Of a DNA stretch of 64,000 bases, positions 9,401 through 17,239 are shown one piece after another. Position 1 is the stretch's first letter. Each line of letters begins with the position of its first letter. The notes below the pieces were generated by a model. The model was not told where the DNA came from. It ran no database searches and worked only from the letters and a program-made list of their open reading frames with translations. This DNA comes from Prevotella denticola (lineage in GTDB: Bacteria > Bacteroidota > Bacteroidia > Bacteroidales > Bacteroidaceae), in assembly GCF_900454835.1 (NCBI RefSeq), contig NZ_UGTM01000001.1, forward strand, positions 434,501 through 498,500, read 5' to 3'. A program made the position numbers and the translations under genes.

Positions 9401-10477
9401 ATCATAACGTATGCCTTGCTGAACATCCAGCAGGAAGACCTCACTGCCCGTGAATGGAATGTTGTCTGTCTGGACGAGGCGCATACCATCAAGAATGCCA
9501 ATACGAAGATGTCGAAGGCGGCCATGCGGCTGCAGGCGCAGCGCAGGGTGATACTGACGGGTACGCCTATCCAGAACCATCTGGCAGAACTGTGGAACCT
9601 CTTCCAGTTCATCAATCCCGGACTTCTGGGAAGTGCCGAGCAGTTCAAAAAGAAGTTTATCCTGCCTATCGAGGGTGACAACGACAAGAACCGGCAGAGT
9701 CAGCTCCGTAAACTGATTTCACCCTTCCTGCTGCGGAGAACGAAGAGCGAGGTCATCGATGAGCTGCCGGAGAAGAATGAAATCAAACTGCCTGTTGAAT
9801 TGTCGTCTGACGAAATGGCCATGTATGAAGTCCGCAGGCGTGAAACGGAAGAAAGGGTGCGTGCCAATGTCGGCGACAAGATGAGTACGCTGGCGGAGAT
9901 TACCCGCCTTCGCCAGATGGCGTGCAGCTGTTCGCTGGTCGACAGGAAATGGAAACTCCCCAGCAGCAAGGTGCTTGCTTTCATCGACCTGGCCGAGAGC
10001 CTTGACGAAAGCGGCAACCGTGCTCTTGTCTTCAGCCAGTTCACGAGTTTCTTTGAGGAAGTGAAGCAGGCTATGGACAAGGCGAAGCTGTCTTATCTCT
10101 ACCTTGACGGCAGCACGCCGATGGCTATGCGCGAAAAGCTGGTGAAGGACTTCCAGACGGGCAAGTGTCCCTTCTTCCTGATCAGTCTGAAAGCGGGCGG
10201 ACTCGGACTGAATCTTACGGGTGCAAACTATGTCATCCACCTTGATCCCTGGTGGAATCCGGCTATCGAACAGCAGGCTACCGACCGTGCCTACCGCATC
10301 GGTCAGAAGCAGAATGTGACGGTCTATCATCTGATCAGCCAGCATACCATTGAAGAGAAAATCCTCCGTCTGCACAAGACGAAGCGTAATCTTTCCGACT
10401 CGCTCCTCGAGGGGTCCGACATCGCGCATGCTATGACGCAGGAAGAGCTGCTCGAACTGTTGCAGGACAACAGATAG
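6455..10477 (+). CDS. SNF2-family DNA-dependent ATPase/helicase
   Basis: 1340 residues. The N-terminal ~870 residues are poorly conserved, with no motif I recognise. The C-terminal ~470 carry a complete SNF2/Rad54-type motor: Walker A DDMGLGKTVQT (Lys918), APASVVPNW, DEAH at 1007-1010 (VVCLDEAHTIKN), ILTGTPIQNHLAELWNLFQF, then the helicase C half with VFSQFTSF, LDGSTPM, KAGGLGLNLTGANYVIHLDPWWNPA and ATDRAYRIGQ. Such proteins translocate on double-stranded DNA and remodel bound proteins (for example RapA-like). The partner is unknown. It stands alone between recA and a convergent GntR operon, with no methylase or defence genes nearby that would mark a DISARM-type system. Confidence 0.93.
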   Translation: MLPFSSLSSNERALLMLMAYFYSDKLTEGKLRNLSAMIMSPALFKQVFVSLRKKKVLREELKYYYNGPKVYQIGKEMVIPAVISLFKAENKRLLTSIRSAYNAEHRYGKPASLVRLTAYFAAPTEPEAIESAYGQTVDDFCRSCSALLCDKEYASFFQSVSDDVFSGILNLSLCEALIQDKEIDWAYLKGLVSDSRKNTLLQKRTLESVFAFYYYLGTGEFCIDLHKSIVNPFSLQVAAIDALYKGDNALAYKLYTKAMTANNKVAPQKGIFINPISNYYFALASILTNTETSLKKVETMIKRNGESFYSPTYFLVSPLKAYFCDKSDPEIPKQAYEKLFENTDMRMVLWLTWRLYRRLGILSDSVSRPLEKPNWAYLKHEVEVAEDKSYAGELHKKFGGASVLGRLEIKSVWQLRLETLIAESREDGDKGKSDDRESMLAYLIRYGIIVPILKRRLKNGAWSVGKELSVRELLNLNDPCLDSVDQHIKESVSPWEYNIYVDKYIYLFVDCDHVYTGTTYDLHPVTVHYEKPYLIIDKRKDGSFGVSTNVEELEKGEKGSFFYRKNTETDYSVFIPSAFEYKTYKNILAQKVYPAEAEPLLIQLITEIGGKTEIHSNMVAELGTLERADVQPCIVLRVVSAADSSFQLTASVRASDSLAFVPGKGNITAIAERDGKKFQLVRNLKQERENMKQISRGLSELDFFEEEEWMPESIAESLTLPIRTMLPFIQWCKEHEDVCVMEWAEGCRITCHPSVSSSAAHIAINPKNNWFEVEGDIEISDGQVLSLQRLLDLMHQNARQKYIRIGDNEFITISSQLSRILKRLDTVTNESRSHLQMAPTAVSLLGDLLDDETLDIQYNEAVDALRRRIEESSRQVPVVPKTLQAQLRDYQEEGFEWMSKLTAWGAGVCLADDMGLGKTVQTTALLLEQQEKGASLIVAPASVVPNWCNELRRFAPTLNVTVLNQSEDRSKDIKEAKAGDIIIITYALLNIQQEDLTAREWNVVCLDEAHTIKNANTKMSKAAMRLQAQRRVILTGTPIQNHLAELWNLFQFINPGLLGSAEQFKKKFILPIEGDNDKNRQSQLRKLISPFLLRRTKSEVIDELPEKNEIKLPVELSSDEMAMYEVRRRETEERVRANVGDKMSTLAEITRLRQMACSCSLVDRKWKLPSSKVLAFIDLAESLDESGNRALVFSQFTSFFEEVKQAMDKAKLSYLYLDGSTPMAMREKLVKDFQTGKCPFFLISLKAGGLGLNLTGANYVIHLDPWWNPAIEQQATDRAYRIGQKQNVTVYHLISQHTIEEKILRLHKTKRNLSDSLLEGSDIAHAMTQEELLELLQDNR

Positions 10478-10520
10478 CCGTTTGCTGTCGTCGTACGTCT
10501 GTGAGAAATCCGAATGACAA

Positions 10521-10589
10521 AGAAGCCAAAGGAGGTAGACCGATGTTTTTTATGGCGAACTACATATCGGTCCAGCTCTTTTGGCTTCT
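10521..10589. terminator. bidirectional hairpin between SNF2 and GntR genes
   Basis: AGAAGCCAAA (10521-10530) pairs with TTTGGCTTCT (10580-10589), with an inner ACCGATgt/acATATCGGT pairing. It separates two convergent genes and is the probable shared terminator. Confidence 0.55.
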
Positions 10590-10612
10590 GGGTCTGTTTC
10601 TGAATAAGATTG

Positions 10613-10978
10613 TTACTGCCGTTGAAGTTTTGTCCACTCCTCCTCAATCTCTTCCATGGTGATTCCCAAGAGATTCATTTCACGGAAGAGGGAAGGGAGT
10701 GTCCGGGTGAGAAAGACCTTCCGCCGTACAGTCATGATCTGCTTCCTTGCGCCGGGCGAGACGAAGTAGCCCAGTCCGCGCCGGTTATAGATGATCTCTT
10801 CACGTGCGAGCAGTTCATAAGCCTTCACGGCGGTGTTGGTGTTTACCTGCAGCATGACGGCATACTCCCGGACAGACGGTATGCGGTCGTCGGCTTTATA
10901 GGTTCCAGCAATGATCTCGTCGCATAGGCGGTCGGCCATCTGTTCGTATATTGCCTTGTTATCCTCGAATTTTATCAT
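10613..10978 (-). CDS. GntR-family transcriptional regulator (YtrA type)
   Basis: 121 residues from the ATG at 10978 (a TTG two codons upstream would overlap the previous stop). N-terminal winged helix-turn-helix: KAIYEQMADRLCDEIIAGTYKADDRIPSVREYAVMLQVNTNTAVKAYELL, followed by GLGYFVSPGARKQ. The short C-terminal helical tail, lacking a ligand domain, is typical of YtrA-type GntR proteins, which repress ABC-transporter operons that include their own gene. Last gene of the operon running from 13373, so autoregulation is expected. Confidence 0.88.
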   Translation of the reverse strand: MIKFEDNKAIYEQMADRLCDEIIAGTYKADDRIPSVREYAVMLQVNTNTAVKAYELLAREEIIYNRRGLGYFVSPGARKQIMTVRRKVFLTRTLPSLFREMNLLGITMEEIEEEWTKLQRQ

Positions 10979-10980
10979 GT

Positions 10981-11784
10981 TCAAATGTTTATCCAGCGGT
11001 TATTGATCACTTGCATACGTGTATAGAGTTTGTACGAGCCCCAATACATCAGTATGATTAATGCCCAGCAGACGATGTTGTTGATGATGTGGCACCACAG
11101 TGTGTCTGGTAGATACACAACGTAATCGGTGTTGGTTTGTATCAGGAAAGCGAAAAGCGTAATGCCTGCCAAAACTGAAATTGCGATGATTGTCATTGCC
11201 GCCACGGTCTTCAGCCAAGCCGTCTTGCGGAAGAGCATACCGCCTAAGATGGCAAAGGCATTGGACAGCAGCATGGCCTCCAGCTTTGCCCATAGTGGCG
11301 TGGGACCCGTGTTCATCATTGGGAATTGGGAGAACGCACCGATGAGGGAGGCTCTTCCACCGTGGTGAATCATCATGTTGAGAAGCTGCTGCGCACAGTC
11401 TGCTGCAAGGAATGCCGCCATGATGACAGCAGGAAAGGCGATGGTTACGAGCAGGACCCGTGCGAGGAACTTCTCAAGGTTTGTGGCAGGGAGCATCATC
11501 TCGTTGAGGCGTGACTGCCGGGCTGACAGGTCCTTGATGACCATTGTGGCGATGACGAAGAATGCCACAAGGCAGATGATGCCGATGAAGTTCTGTGCGC
11601 CTGCGAGATTCCATGCCATCTCTTCATGTGAAAGGGCCGTCCAGTAAAAGGGCTGGCTGTTCAGCATGGCGATGATGAAGAAAGTAATGGCAAAGCCAGA
11701 GAAAGTATTGGTCAGTGAGCGGCGTCGTACGAGGATGAGACGGCTCATCACTTTCCCGAAGCGGTTTAAATCAAACTTTTTCAT
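10981..11784 (-). CDS. ABC transporter membrane subunit
   Basis: 267-residue integral membrane protein with about six hydrophobic helices (~30-50, 70-90, 108-130, 165-185, 195-215, 235-255). N-terminus KKFDLNRFGKVMSRLILVRRR is basic and cytosolic. No catalytic motif. Lying in one operon with an ABC ATPase (12552-13373), a GIN-domain lipoprotein and a YtrA-type regulator, it is most plausibly the permease of an ABC-2-like exporter. The substrate is unknown; YtrA-type operons in Firmicutes respond to cell-wall antibiotics, and transferring that here is inference. Confidence 0.75.
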   Translation of the reverse strand: MKKFDLNRFGKVMSRLILVRRRSLTNTFSGFAITFFIIAMLNSQPFYWTALSHEEMAWNLAGAQNFIGIICLVAFFVIATMVIKDLSARQSRLNEMMLPATNLEKFLARVLLVTIAFPAVIMAAFLAADCAQQLLNMMIHHGGRASLIGAFSQFPMMNTGPTPLWAKLEAMLLSNAFAILGGMLFRKTAWLKTVAAMTIIAISVLAGITLFAFLIQTNTDYVVYLPDTLWCHIINNIVCWALIILMYWGSYKLYTRMQVINNRWINI

Positions 11785-11803
11785 GTTTTTCTCTCCTTGT
11801 TCT

Positions 11804-12532
11804 TTATTTCGTTCTTGTTGTGTGGTCTGTGATTCCGCCGTTTCCGGTCACGTTCTGCCGTATAGGCAGGCGTGTCGTACCCGTGAGTTTGATGCCGGCA
11901 TTGCCCGACACGTCGAAGGATGCGGTGTCTGCCCGGTTGAAGTTTATCTCCATTCCGGCGTTGCCGCTGATGTCGAAGGTTGCACGGCGAGCGGTGAGAT
12001 TCTTGAATTTCACGCCTGCATTGCCCGAGAGTTCCATGTCGAGCTGTCCCACTTTCATCCGGTGTACCTTGACGGCAGAGTTTCCATCAATGTTGAGACT
12101 GAGCCTGTCGAACGTTACGGAGTCGGGGAATACCAGCGAGGCATTGCCGTCCTGGCTGATTTTCGTGAGCGTCGGGGAGGTGATATACACCTTGATTGTA
12201 TTGTCTCCCTGATGGGAATGGCCAAAGAAGACGATTTTGTTCGAGCCAGCCTCGTCCGTGCTGTTGACGTTCAGAACGTTGTTCTTCACGCCTATTTTCA
12301 TGCAGTCCAGCAGCTTTTTCTTGCCTTCGAGTCTGACACTGTATTCCTTGCCTTGCAGGAAGTAGACAGCTGTGTTTCCGTTCAGTTCCACGCTATTGAA
12401 GCTGGGGACAGTCATTGTCTTCTTGACGGTCGGGCCGTAGTCGGGCTTCTTCATGATGCAGGAACAGAGCAGCAGCGTGCAGACTGCGATGGACAGAGTG
12501 GCAGTGATGGTCTTGGTGGATGGTTTCTTCAT
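11804..12532 (-). CDS. GIN-domain (DUF2807) lipoprotein
   Basis: 242 residues with a lipoprotein signal (TLSIAVCTLLLCSC, lipobox Cys ~25). The rest is the repetitive beta-rich 'head GIN' domain: FNSVELNGNTAVYFLQG, then alternating ISQDGNASLVF, LNIDGNSAVKV, ELSGNAGVKFKN, DISGNAGMEIN and DVSGNAGIKLTG repeats, a beta-helix-like ladder. Family function is unknown; it is probably an outer-membrane-anchored or periplasmic adhesin-like domain. Encoded between the ATPase and permease of an ABC system, with 20-bp gaps on both sides, so it is likely an accessory of that transporter. Confidence 0.85.
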   Translation of the reverse strand: MKKPSTKTITATLSIAVCTLLLCSCIMKKPDYGPTVKKTMTVPSFNSVELNGNTAVYFLQGKEYSVRLEGKKKLLDCMKIGVKNNVLNVNSTDEAGSNKIVFFGHSHQGDNTIKVYITSPTLTKISQDGNASLVFPDSVTFDRLSLNIDGNSAVKVHRMKVGQLDMELSGNAGVKFKNLTARRATFDISGNAGMEINFNRADTASFDVSGNAGIKLTGTTRLPIRQNVTGNGGITDHTTRTK

Positions 12533-12551
12533 AATAATGTCCTCCTTAGTT

Positions 12552-13373
12552 TTATTTTAGTTTACCTGATGTCACGGCATTGAACAGTAGTTCCAGATTG
12601 ACGGGCGTCTCGCTGTAGCCTTCCTTTCGTCGTGCAATAGTGGCGTTTCCCTGCAGCGACGGTTCGGCATAGAGCACGGTATCGTCCATCTCGGCGGGCT
12701 GACGGATGCTGAAAGTATAATCTGATGTAATCTGTTCTGTAGCGGCATTGAGCAGTATCCGAGATTTGTCAAGGATGAGGATATGGTCCAGCAGCTGCTC
12801 CACGTCATGCACCTGATGGGTTGAGATGACAAGCGAAGAACCTTCGGTCATGTTGCCGGCAACTACCTGCCGGAAGAGTGCTTTGGAAGGAATGTCCAAT
12901 CCGTTGGTGGGTTCGTCCATCAGGATAATCCGGCAGCCTGTTGCCAGGGCAAAGCTCATGTACACCTTCTTTTTCTGTCCCATGGACAGCTGTTTCATGT
13001 CCACTTCTGTCGGCATCTCAAAGTCTGCGAGGCACTTCTTGAGTGTTTCCCTGCTGAACCGTGGATAGAAGTCTTCGTGGATTCTGGTGTAACTTGCCAG
13101 GGTCATGTCGGGCAGGTCGTACTCTTCCGGTACGAGATACAGTTCCTGCAACATCTGCGGGTAACGGCGTGAAGCCGTGAGGCCATCTATCAGGATACTG
13201 CCTTTCTTCGGTTTCAGTAATCCTGCGATAAGATAGAGCAGGGTACTTTTCCCCATTCCGTTCTTGCCCAGCAGTCCGTAGATGCGGCTTTCGCTGAGTT
13301 GGAGCGTCAGCCCCTCAAAAACTCTGTGCTTGTTTCCCGGATAGCTGAAGGTGAGGTCGTTTACTTGAATCAT
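12552..13373 (-). CDS. ABC transporter ATP-binding protein
   Basis: 273 residues; first gene of the ABC/GIN/permease/GntR operon. Walker A GLLGKNGMGKST (~35-46), signature LSMGQKKKV, Walker B CRIILMDEPTNGLD, and H-loop VISTHQVHD. C-terminal ~60 residues beyond the core are variable. By family it drives an ABC-2 export permease, here presumably the 10981-11784 product. Confidence 0.93.
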   Translation of the reverse strand: MIQVNDLTFSYPGNKHRVFEGLTLQLSESRIYGLLGKNGMGKSTLLYLIAGLLKPKKGSILIDGLTASRRYPQMLQELYLVPEEYDLPDMTLASYTRIHEDFYPRFSRETLKKCLADFEMPTEVDMKQLSMGQKKKVYMSFALATGCRIILMDEPTNGLDIPSKALFRQVVAGNMTEGSSLVISTHQVHDVEQLLDHILILDKSRILLNAATEQITSDYTFSIRQPAEMDDTVLYAEPSLQGNATIARRKEGYSETPVNLELLFNAVTSGKLK

Positions 13374-13431
13374 AAGCCATTTCTCTTTTAATTGGGATTG
13401 TTCTTGTATGTTGTATTCCGTATGTTTTCTT

Positions 13432-13449
13432 ATAGTTACTGTGTACTAT
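13432..13449. promoter_or_regulatory. candidate GntR operator
   Basis: ATAGTTACTGTGTACTAT, an imperfect palindrome with ATAGT/ACTAT arms. It lies about 16 bp downstream of the -7 box of the leftward operon promoter, at the expected transcript start. The position suits a YtrA-type repressor acting on its own operon. Confidence 0.45.
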
Positions 13450-13464
13450 ATCAATATTACACTG

Positions 13465-13495
13465 CAAAAGTAGAACAATTATTTGATATTTGCAA
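13465..13495 (-). promoter_or_regulatory. promoter of the ABC/GIN/GntR operon
   Basis: On the minus strand, TTG (complement of 13493-13495), 20-bp spacer, TACTTTTG (complement of 13465-13472) fits the Bacteroidetes promoter. The transcript would have a leader of about 85 nt before the ATG at 13373. Confidence 0.6.
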
Positions 13496-13707
13496 GTCTT
13501 TTGGTCAAAAAAACAAGATGAGAAGCAATATTTCTTTTCCGGCCTCTTTTGTCCGGTCTTCCTTCATGGATAGGTTATACAGGATGTAATGATGATGTAA
13601 CTGATTGAGAGGAACAGATTTGTACGATCTGATAAGATATATGGGAGATGCTGGGAACCTGCTGTTTCTGAATAGATATTAAATAGCCGTTTCATAATTT
13701 CTTCTAA

Positions 13708-14024
13708 TGCTGTCCGATAAAACTCGAACAGCATAATTCCCATGCGTAATTTCTTTTGAACGGACAATTCCGTATGTTTTTCGGGGAGGTAAGCCCCTCT
13801 GGTCAGACAAGTGCTGCCGATACGGTTTTTTACCAGCTACAAGCCGGTCCCATCCCGGCAATATATTGTAAGGTTCGGGCCGTCAACACGGCTGGTGTCT
13901 GCCTGCAACTCCATAGGTGACGGGCATCAGCACATCTGCCGGAAAGGCCGGTTCGTTCCTGTCGCTATCATATACGGCAAGACACTGATGGCTGACTTGC
14001 ACGGGAAATGCTTACCGGACAGCA
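13708..14024 (+). repeat. complete copy B of GCTGTCCGRTAA MITE-like repeat
   Basis: About 317 bp bounded by terminal inverted repeats GCTGTCCGATAA (13709-13720) and TTACCGGACAGC (14012-14023). Its interior aligns along its whole length with the reverse complement of 21927-22237, and the right part with 38750-38944. No coding capacity. The rest of the 13374-14251 gap holds the leftward promoter and operator, and no other feature I can support. Confidence 0.85.
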
Positions 14025-14251
14025 CTGAAATCCTTCCTGTCCGGTTTCTACATTCCCGCCCTCATTCCCCGTCTGTTCTATGACCGGTGGCAAGGAATGA
14101 GGCTGCCGGAGGTGCAGGATATACATCACAAGCAGTCCGGGGCAGACTGGGAGGGGGAGAGCGTGTGGTTGTATCGGACAGGGTAATGGCAGACAAAAGC
14201 AAGGCAGGCGGCGCATTGCTGAGAATATCGGTCAGACAGGTCTCCCGCCTG

Positions 14252-15412
14252 TCAATCCGTCGGTCCGTCTACTTGTCTACCCGACAATTTCCCGACCATG
14301 ATTCTTGCAGCGTTGTCAGGTGCTGTCGCATTGCCCAGCTGCGTGCGTACAAGCTGGTAATCGGCGAGCATACGGTCGCGGCCGGTCTGGCCAGGTAGAA
14401 TCCGATAGAGTTCGTCGGCAATGTTGCGGACAGAGAAACGGTCGGCAAGGAGTTCCTGTACGATTTCCTTGTCGGCAATAAGATTGACGAGGGAGATGAA
14501 ACGTACCTTGATGATATGCTTGAAAGCAAAGTGGATCAATTTAGGAACAGGCGTCTCGTAACAGACAACCTGCGGGACGTTCAGCAAAGCGGTTTCGAGT
14601 GTCGCCGTACCGCTGGTGACGAGGGCTGCTGTGGAGTGGGCGAGAAGTTCGTAGGTCTGCGTCTTCACCATCTTTGCCTCACTGTCACCTAAAAACTTCT
14701 TATAGTAACTTTCAGTGATAGAAGGTGCCGCGGCAATCACCATCTGATAATCTGCAAAGTGGCGTGCCGCCTCGAGCATGGAAGGCAGGTTGTCCTTGAT
14801 TTCCTGCCTTCTGCTTCCTGCAAGGATGGCGATGATGGGCTTGGCAGACAGACCGTTCCGCTGGCAGAATTCGTCCTTTGTCTCCGTATAGACATGGCGG
14901 AAGTTGTCTACCTCTTCGGCTGTCGGGTTGCCGACGTAATGTATTCTGTAATGGTGCTTCTTCTCATAGAAGGACACTTCGAACGGCAGGATGGAGAACA
15001 TCTCCCTCACGTCACGCTTGATAGATTTGATACGCCACTCCTTCCATGCCCATATCTTCGGCGAGATGTAATAGTAGACGGGAATGTCCGTGTTCTTCTT
15101 TACAAACTTTGCAATGCTGAGGTTGAAGCCCGGATAGTCGACGAGGATGACGACATCGGGCTTCCATCGCACAATGTCCTCTTTGCACATCTTCATGTTC
15201 CTGAAGATGACAGGCAGATGGAGCAGTACGGGAACAAAACCCATGTAAGCCAGTTCACGATAATGCTTCACACGTGTGCCGCCAGCTCTGGTCATCAGGT
15301 CGCCGCCAAAGAAACGGAACTCGGCATCAGGGTCGTACTGCCTGAGCGACAGCATGAGGCGTGAGGCGTGCAGGTCGCCTGAGGCTTCTCCGACTATCAG
15401 ATAATACTTCAT
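14252..15412 (-). CDS. lpxB: lipid-A-disaccharide synthase
   Basis: 386-residue glycosyltransferase (GT19) joining UDP-diacylglucosamine and lipid X into the lipid A disaccharide at the inner membrane. Seen: MKYYLIVGEASGDLHASRLM, FRFFGGDLMTRAGG, VVILVDYPGFNLSIAKFVK, YYISPKIWAWKEWRIKSIKRDV, LPFEVSFYEKKH, VGNPTAEEV, LAGSRRQEIKDNLPSML, and TSGTATLETALLNVPQVVCY. All are family hallmarks. It is preceded by surE with a 12-bp gap, the usual Bacteroidetes pairing. Confidence 0.95.
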   Translation of the reverse strand: MKYYLIVGEASGDLHASRLMLSLRQYDPDAEFRFFGGDLMTRAGGTRVKHYRELAYMGFVPVLLHLPVIFRNMKMCKEDIVRWKPDVVILVDYPGFNLSIAKFVKKNTDIPVYYYISPKIWAWKEWRIKSIKRDVREMFSILPFEVSFYEKKHHYRIHYVGNPTAEEVDNFRHVYTETKDEFCQRNGLSAKPIIAILAGSRRQEIKDNLPSMLEAARHFADYQMVIAAAPSITESYYKKFLGDSEAKMVKTQTYELLAHSTAALVTSGTATLETALLNVPQVVCYETPVPKLIHFAFKHIIKVRFISLVNLIADKEIVQELLADRFSVRNIADELYRILPGQTGRDRMLADYQLVRTQLGNATAPDNAARIMVGKLSGRQVDGPTD

Positions 15413-15424
15413 AACATCTGTGAA

Positions 15425-16207
15425 TTAAAGGGATTCCCACGTTTTCATCTTGTCGAGCAGCTCATGGTCGGTCACATCAATTTTCGTCGGTGTGACAGAG
15501 ACATAGTCGTGCTCCAGTGCCCACTGGTCATTGTCGGCTGCTTCGGGTTCGTCGTTGCGGTAATGCCCCGTCATCCAGTAATAGTCGAATCCGCGGGGAT
15601 GACTGCAACGTACAACTTCGTTTGTCCAGCTGCCGAACCCCATGCGGCAGACTTTCAGGCCTGCGAACTTTTCTGTCTTCGGGAAGTTCACGTTCAGGCA
15701 GATTCCTTTCGGCAGTCCCTCGGCAAGAACTTTCCTGACAATGGTTCTTACATAACCGCGCAGATAAGAGAGGTCGGCATTGGGGTCGTAGTCGCAGCTC
15801 GAGAAGGCGATGGACGGAATGTATTTCATGCAGCCCTCATAGGCAATGCCCATCGTCCCGCTGTAATGGTTGTTCACGGAAGAGTTGTCGCCGTGGTTGA
15901 TGCCTCCCAGGATGAGGTCGGGCTTCCGTCCGGTAAAGATCTGGTCCAGCGCCAGCTTCACACAGTCGACAGGTGTCCCTGTACACGACCATACCTCACA
16001 GCCGGGTATGTTGTGGCGTTTCTTCAGCAGCAGGTAGTCAACCACGGAGAAGGCACATGAAAATCCCGAACGGGCAGCCTCCGGCGCACAGACAACAACC
16101 TGGGCGAAGTCGGAGAGGAACGAGACGAGGGTGCGGATGCCGTTGGAGTGGTAGCCGTCGTCGTTGGAGATGAGTATGAGTGGTTTCTTAGAATCCATAA
16201 TCTTCAC
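15425..16207 (-). CDS. surE: 5'/3'-nucleotidase SurE
   Basis: Survival protein SurE, a metal-dependent nucleoside-monophosphate phosphatase. Motifs: LILISNDDGYHSNGIRTL (metal-binding NDDG), VVVCAPEAARSGFSCAFS, GTPVDCVKLAL, and DLILGGINHGDNSSVNNHYSGTMGIAYEG. Two in-frame starts (16207, 16198) are possible; MDSKKPLILIS (16198) is nearer the family norm. First gene of the surE-lpxB unit. Confidence 0.94.
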   Translation of the reverse strand: MKIMDSKKPLILISNDDGYHSNGIRTLVSFLSDFAQVVVCAPEAARSGFSCAFSVVDYLLLKKRHNIPGCEVWSCTGTPVDCVKLALDQIFTGRKPDLILGGINHGDNSSVNNHYSGTMGIAYEGCMKYIPSIAFSSCDYDPNADLSYLRGYVRTIVRKVLAEGLPKGICLNVNFPKTEKFAGLKVCRMGFGSWTNEVVRCSHPRGFDYYWMTGHYRNDEPEAADNDQWALEHDYVSVTPTKIDVTDHELLDKMKTWESL

Positions 16208-16220
16208 TTTGATTTCCGTG

Positions 16221-16228
16221 CAAAAGTA
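16221..16228 (-). promoter_or_regulatory. -7 element for surE-lpxB
   Basis: TACTTTTG on the minus strand (TAnnTTTG consensus), 14-23 bp upstream of the surE start candidates, so the leader is very short. No good -33 match was found. Confidence 0.45.
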
Positions 16229-16271
16229 CGAAAAAAGGTTTATAAAGTCCGCTTGTCTCGTATAAAATATG

Positions 16272-16279
16272 TATCTTTG
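16272..16279 (+). promoter_or_regulatory. -7 element for parA
   Basis: TATCTTTG (TAnnTTTG) 34 bp upstream of the parA ATG, divergent from the surE promoter. A TTG lies upstream, but at a shorter than ideal spacing. Confidence 0.5.
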
Positions 16280-16312
16280 TAGCCTGATAAACGTATTGGA
16301 TTAAATAGAAAA

Positions 16313-17080
16313 ATGGGAAAGATTATTGCACTTGCCAACCAGAAAGGCGGTGTCGGGAAGACAACCACCACTATTAATCTGGCGGCATCCCTGGCAACGC
16401 TTGAGAAGACCGTACTTGTCATTGACGCCGATCCGCAGGCCAACGCATCCAGCGGTCTGGGCGTAGACATCAAGGAGGTGGACTGCTCGCTTTACGAATG
16501 TATCATAGACCATGCAGACATAAAAGATGCCATTTACACCACCGACATAGAGGGGCTGGACATTGTCCCGAGCCACATCGACCTTGTCGGGGCCGAAATC
16601 GAAATGCTGAAGATCAACGGCCGTGAGAAAGTAATGAGCAACCTGCTTGCCTCTGTCCGCGGCGACTACGACTACATACTGATAGACTGCAGCCCGTCGC
16701 TGGGTCTGATTACCGTCAATGCGCTGACGGCAGCCGACTCCGTAATCATTCCTGTGCAGTGCGAATACTTCGCATTGGAGGGAATCAGCAAGCTGCTGAA
16801 CACCATCAAGATCATCAAGAGCAAACTGAACCCGAAGCTGGAGATAGAGGGCTTCCTGCTGACGATGTACGACAGCCGTCTGCGTCTTGCCCGCCAGATT
16901 TACGATGAGGTGAAACGCCACTTCCAGGAACTCGTGTTCAAGGCGGTCATCCAGCGCAACGTGAAACTCTCGGAAAGCCCGAGCCACGGTCTGCCGGTCA
17001 TCCTCTACGATGCCGACTCCACAGGGGCGAAGAACCACCTCTGCCTGGCAAAGGAAATCATCGAAAAGAACAAGGAGTAA
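16313..17080 (+). CDS. parA: chromosome-partitioning ATPase ParA (Soj)
   Basis: 255 residues. Deviant Walker A ANQKGGVGKTTTTINLAA at residues ~7-24, VLVIDADPQANASSGLG, Walker B YDYILIDCSPSLGLITVNAL, and VPVQCEYFALEGISKLL. With ParB and parS sites it segregates the chromosome origin. Chromosomal rather than plasmid context is shown by the RelA/SpoT and DUF5683 neighbours. It is followed by parB after 159 bp. Confidence 0.96.
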   Translation: MGKIIALANQKGGVGKTTTTINLAASLATLEKTVLVIDADPQANASSGLGVDIKEVDCSLYECIIDHADIKDAIYTTDIEGLDIVPSHIDLVGAEIEMLKINGREKVMSNLLASVRGDYDYILIDCSPSLGLITVNALTAADSVIIPVQCEYFALEGISKLLNTIKIIKSKLNPKLEIEGFLLTMYDSRLRLARQIYDEVKRHFQELVFKAVIQRNVKLSESPSHGLPVILYDADSTGAKNHLCLAKEIIEKNKE

Positions 17081-17157
17081 GGTGAGGGAAAAACAGGGAA
17101 TGCAATAAGGAGTGTGGCAAGGAATATGCAAGGCAAAGGCAAGGTTACAGACTGTCA

Positions 17158-17225
17158 TCCCCGTCCGTCCCCGCTCATCCCCGCTTATTATCGCCTATTT
17201 CTGCCCATCATCGCCTATCCCCTAC
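17158..17225 (+). repeat. pyrimidine-rich 11-bp quasi-repeat before parB
   Basis: Strongly C/T-biased stretch built of ATC-CCCGCTC/ATCGCC-like words recurring about every 11 bp between parA and the parB start. It is the reason a longer open frame exists upstream of parB. Function unknown. Confidence 0.4.
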
Positions 17226-17239
17226 AAAAAAACAAAAAC

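Noticed and set aside
6455-10477. DISARM- or other SNF2-based defence system
   Set aside because: No methyltransferase, DUF1998, phospholipase D or other defence partner adjoins the gene; the neighbours are recA and a regulator operon.
13811-14083. 90-residue gene between the ABC operon and lpxB
   Set aside because: Lies inside MITE copy B; its counterpart in copy C is interrupted, so it is repeat-derived noise.
17114-17239. N-terminal extension of ParB
   Set aside because: Encoded by a pyrimidine-rich quasi-repeat; the conserved ParB start MAVHKKYNRNAK is at 17240.
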